DNA from: Bacteroidia bacterium
GTDB taxonomy: Bacteria > Bacteroidota > Bacteroidia > UKL13-3
DNA length: 64,000 nucleotides
Direction: 5' to 3'
NCBI GenBank assembly: GCA_014376805.1
Contig: JACMQU010000017.1
Coordinates: 1 to 64,000 of the forward strand
A model generated the notes under the pieces. The model searched no databases and was not told the DNA's origin. It was given only the letters and a program-made list of their open reading frames with translations. Of this stretch, positions 62,225-64,000 are shown piece after piece. Both the position numbers and the translations under genes were made by a program. Each line of letters begins with the position of its first letter. Position 1 is the first letter of the stretch.

Positions 62225-64000
62225 GATTTTCAAATTTTTGAATCCAAATTTCAAAACTCAACATAGTCCAGAGGGCATCTAATTGATGTGAATTAATGGT
62301 TGCAATATTATTGAACCAATTTTCAATTAATTTTCCATTGAATAGTTGTCTTTGTTTTATACTTAATATTAATTTTTCTTTAAATGCTTTATTTTTCATA
62401 AATGAAAATATAAACTCTCTCAGTGGAATACCAAATCCCATCTTATTTCTGAAAGCGAATGACTTACCGAATTTCTTTGCACAGATCTCCTTTAATAAAA
62501 GTTTTTCTTTGTTATGTGGATTAAAACTATCGGAAATTAAAAAATTTGCAGGGATATTAAATGAATAATCCAAAACTTTATTATCAAGAAACGGCACCCG
62601 GTTTTCAATTGAATGAGCCATCGACATTTTATCCTGACGCATTAATAAGTCGGGAAGGTAGGTTTGTATTTCATATTTTACCTGCTTATCAAATGAATTA
62701 CCCGTTAGCTGATTATACTTATCTCTTCTTTGAGCTATGGCAGCATCAAAGTTAAAGTCGGGTTTTAACATTTTTGCAATTCCCGGTTGCATATAACTTG
62801 AAAACAACGGAGCCCGGAGTGATGGATCTGTATAATACTTAAGGTAACCAAACAAATCTTTTTTATTTCTATTAATGGAGGAAAGAAACATTTTGGAAAA
62901 GTATGGCCTGAGTGCACTGGAGAATCTTGGATAACCCCCAAACGTTTCATCAGCTCCCTCACCACTTAAGAGCACGGTAACGTTTTCTTTTGCACGTTGG
63001 CTGAGTAAGTATATCCCAATGCTATTTGGATGATTTACGGGACTTTCCAGATGCCAGGATACATTCTCCAATTGATTAAAATAATAATCAGTTTTTAGGG
63101 TATATTTATGTTGTATTAAAGAAAGTTCTTTACCTACATGATCAACAAATGGTTCTTCAGAATATTTTTTATCATCAAATATGATGGAGATCGTTTCTAA
63201 AGATCCTTTCTTCATTTTATTAGATGCAAAATAAGTTACCAAAGAAGAATCTACTCCCCCGGATAGTTGACAACCAACTTTAACATCACTTATCAATTGC
63301 CTTTCGACACTTTCATCCAAACAATTTTCTAAGCCATCAAATGCATCCTTAAAACTGATTTGGTTATTTTTAACTCTTTGATAAGTATCTATATTAAAAA
63401 ACCTTTTCTTCTTAAAATTTCCCGATGATAATATTACGTATTCTCCAGGCTCAATATTTTCAATATTTTTAAATAATGTTTGATTAATACTATTTCTAAA
63501 AATAAGAAATTCATCAAGTAATGATTCTTTAAGTTCGAATTTAAAATCTGGTAAACAATAAAAACTTTTAAGTTCAGAAGCAAAAGAAAATGTGGAACCG
63601 TTATTATAAAAGTATAAAGGTTTTATCCCAAATCTATCCCGGCAAAAGTATATTTCATTAGAACGTAAATCAGCAATAACAATAGAAAACATGCCATTCA
63701 GTAACTGAATCATTTTATCAAAACCAAATTCTAAATATAAGTTTAAAACTACTTCAGTATCCGTTCTACTTCTGAATTTATGACCTTTTGTTTCCAGATT
63801 ACTTCTGAAATCGTTGGCATTATAAATTTCTCCATTGAGCAAAATCATCACTTTTGCTGAGGCATCTAACATAGGCTGATGTCCGGCAGAAGAAAGATCC
63901 TGAATGCTAAGCCTGTTAAAACCAAAAATACAATTAAAGCCATTGGTATAACTTTCAATTTTATCATTTGAAAGATTTGTGATAGAATCTCCATTATGGT
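62202..64000 (-). CDS. asnB: Asparagine synthase-like glutamine amidotransferase (second copy, start outside window)
   Basis: The frame stays open beyond the track start at 63872 to the window edge: HNGDSITN, then FNCIFGFNRLSIQDLSSAGHQPML are normal AsnB N-terminal segments. So the start and the Cys2 nucleophile lie to the right of base 64000, about 30 codons away. Visible are LLNGEIYNANDFRS, RTDTEVVLNLYLEFG, the PP-loop CQLSGGVDSSLV, LLSGEGADETFGGYPRF and DKMSMAHSIENRVPFLDNKVLDYS. It is distinctly different from the copy at 52736. The stop overlaps the RimK-like ligase gene, so the pair forms a coupled amidotransferase/ligase unit. Confidence 0.85.
   Translation of the reverse strand, partial: HNGDSITNLSNDKIESYTNGFNCIFGFNRLSIQDLSSAGHQPMLDASAKVMILLNGEIYNANDFRSNLETKGHKFRSRTDTEVVLNLYLEFGFDKMIQLLNGMFSIVIADLRSNEIYFCRDRFGIKPLYFYNNGSTFSFASELKSFYCLPDFKFELKESLLDEFLIFRNSINQTLFKNIENIEPGEYVILSSGNFKKKRFFNIDTYQRVKNNQISFKDAFDGLENCLDESVERQLISDVKVGCQLSGGVDSSLVTYFASNKMKKGSLETISIIFDDKKYSEEPFVDHVGKELSLIQHKYTLKTDYYFNQLENVSWHLESPVNHPNSIGIYLLSQRAKENVTVLLSGEGADETFGGYPRFSSALRPYFSKMFLSSINRNKKDLFGYLKYYTDPSLRAPLFSSYMQPGIAKMLKPDFNFDAAIAQRRDKYNQLTGNSFDKQVKYEIQTYLPDLLMRQDKMSMAHSIENRVPFLDNKVLDYSFNIPANFLISDSFNPHNKEKLLLKEICAKKFGKSFAFRNKMGFGIPLREFIFSFMKNKAFKEKLILSIKQRQLFNGKLIENWFNNIATINSHQLDALWTMLSFEIWIQKFENHENSHSN

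Overview
This is an AT-rich chromosomal segment from a Bacteroidota bacterium. The evidence is a type IX secretion (T9SS) C-terminal sorting domain, a TonB receptor paired with a DUF4249 lipoprotein, a complete alternative complex III (act) operon, an exosortase of the Bacteroidota kind, and TAnnTTTG-type promoter matches in place of Shine-Dalgarno sites. The gene set fits the Chitinophagales/Sphingobacteriales side of the phylum; I cannot go lower in rank from sequence alone. No rRNA, tRNA or CRISPR array was seen.

Layout. 1-13 kb is mostly housekeeping and envelope genes: the 3' end of a T9SS-exported repeat protein, dCTP deaminase, a TonB receptor/DUF4249 pair, a heptose-7-phosphate kinase-like PfkB protein, an aspartate-type aminotransferase and ClpB. 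13-17.2 kb is an accessory island. It holds an ABC-three-component (ABC-3C) conflict system (SMEK-CTD protein, middle component, DUF2326 ATPase) in which the SMEK gene is split by one in-frame TAG, followed by the 3' remnant of an MmeI-like type IIL restriction-modification gene. 17.2-21 kb carries a CAP-domain secreted protein, a 7TM-DISM/PAS/class III adenylate cyclase, and a decayed second copy of the cyclase domain. 21.7-33.2 kb is metabolic: alpha/beta hydrolase plus 3-hydroxybutyrate dehydrogenase, RNase R, a thioesterase, a YCF48-like protein, a phosphohexomutase, a GT-C-like membrane protein, glutaryl-CoA dehydrogenase and FolB.

33.3-41.7 kb is the act operon on the minus strand, in the order actA-B-C-D-E-F. 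It encodes the quinol:cytochrome c (or direct-to-oxidase) oxidoreductase, with a six-heme ActA. It ends at a terminator and no oxidase genes follow in the window.

42-64 kb is a surface polysaccharide locus, all on the minus strand and continuing past the right edge. It combines two nucleotide-sugar routes: a bacillosamine-type PglF/PglE/PglD set, and a WbpB/D/E set for a 2,3-diamino-uronic acid. It also has a PglC-type phosphoglycosyl transferase, three GT4 glycosyltransferases, two asparagine-synthase-like amidotransferases, three unrelated ATP-grasp ligases, and an exosortase with a partner membrane protein. The AsnB/ATP-grasp content suggests a glycan decorated with amides or amino acids. 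A roughly 480-base, hairpin-rich, comparatively GC-rich intergenic element (about 45.93-46.40 kb) sits inside this locus and is the least explained piece of DNA in the window.
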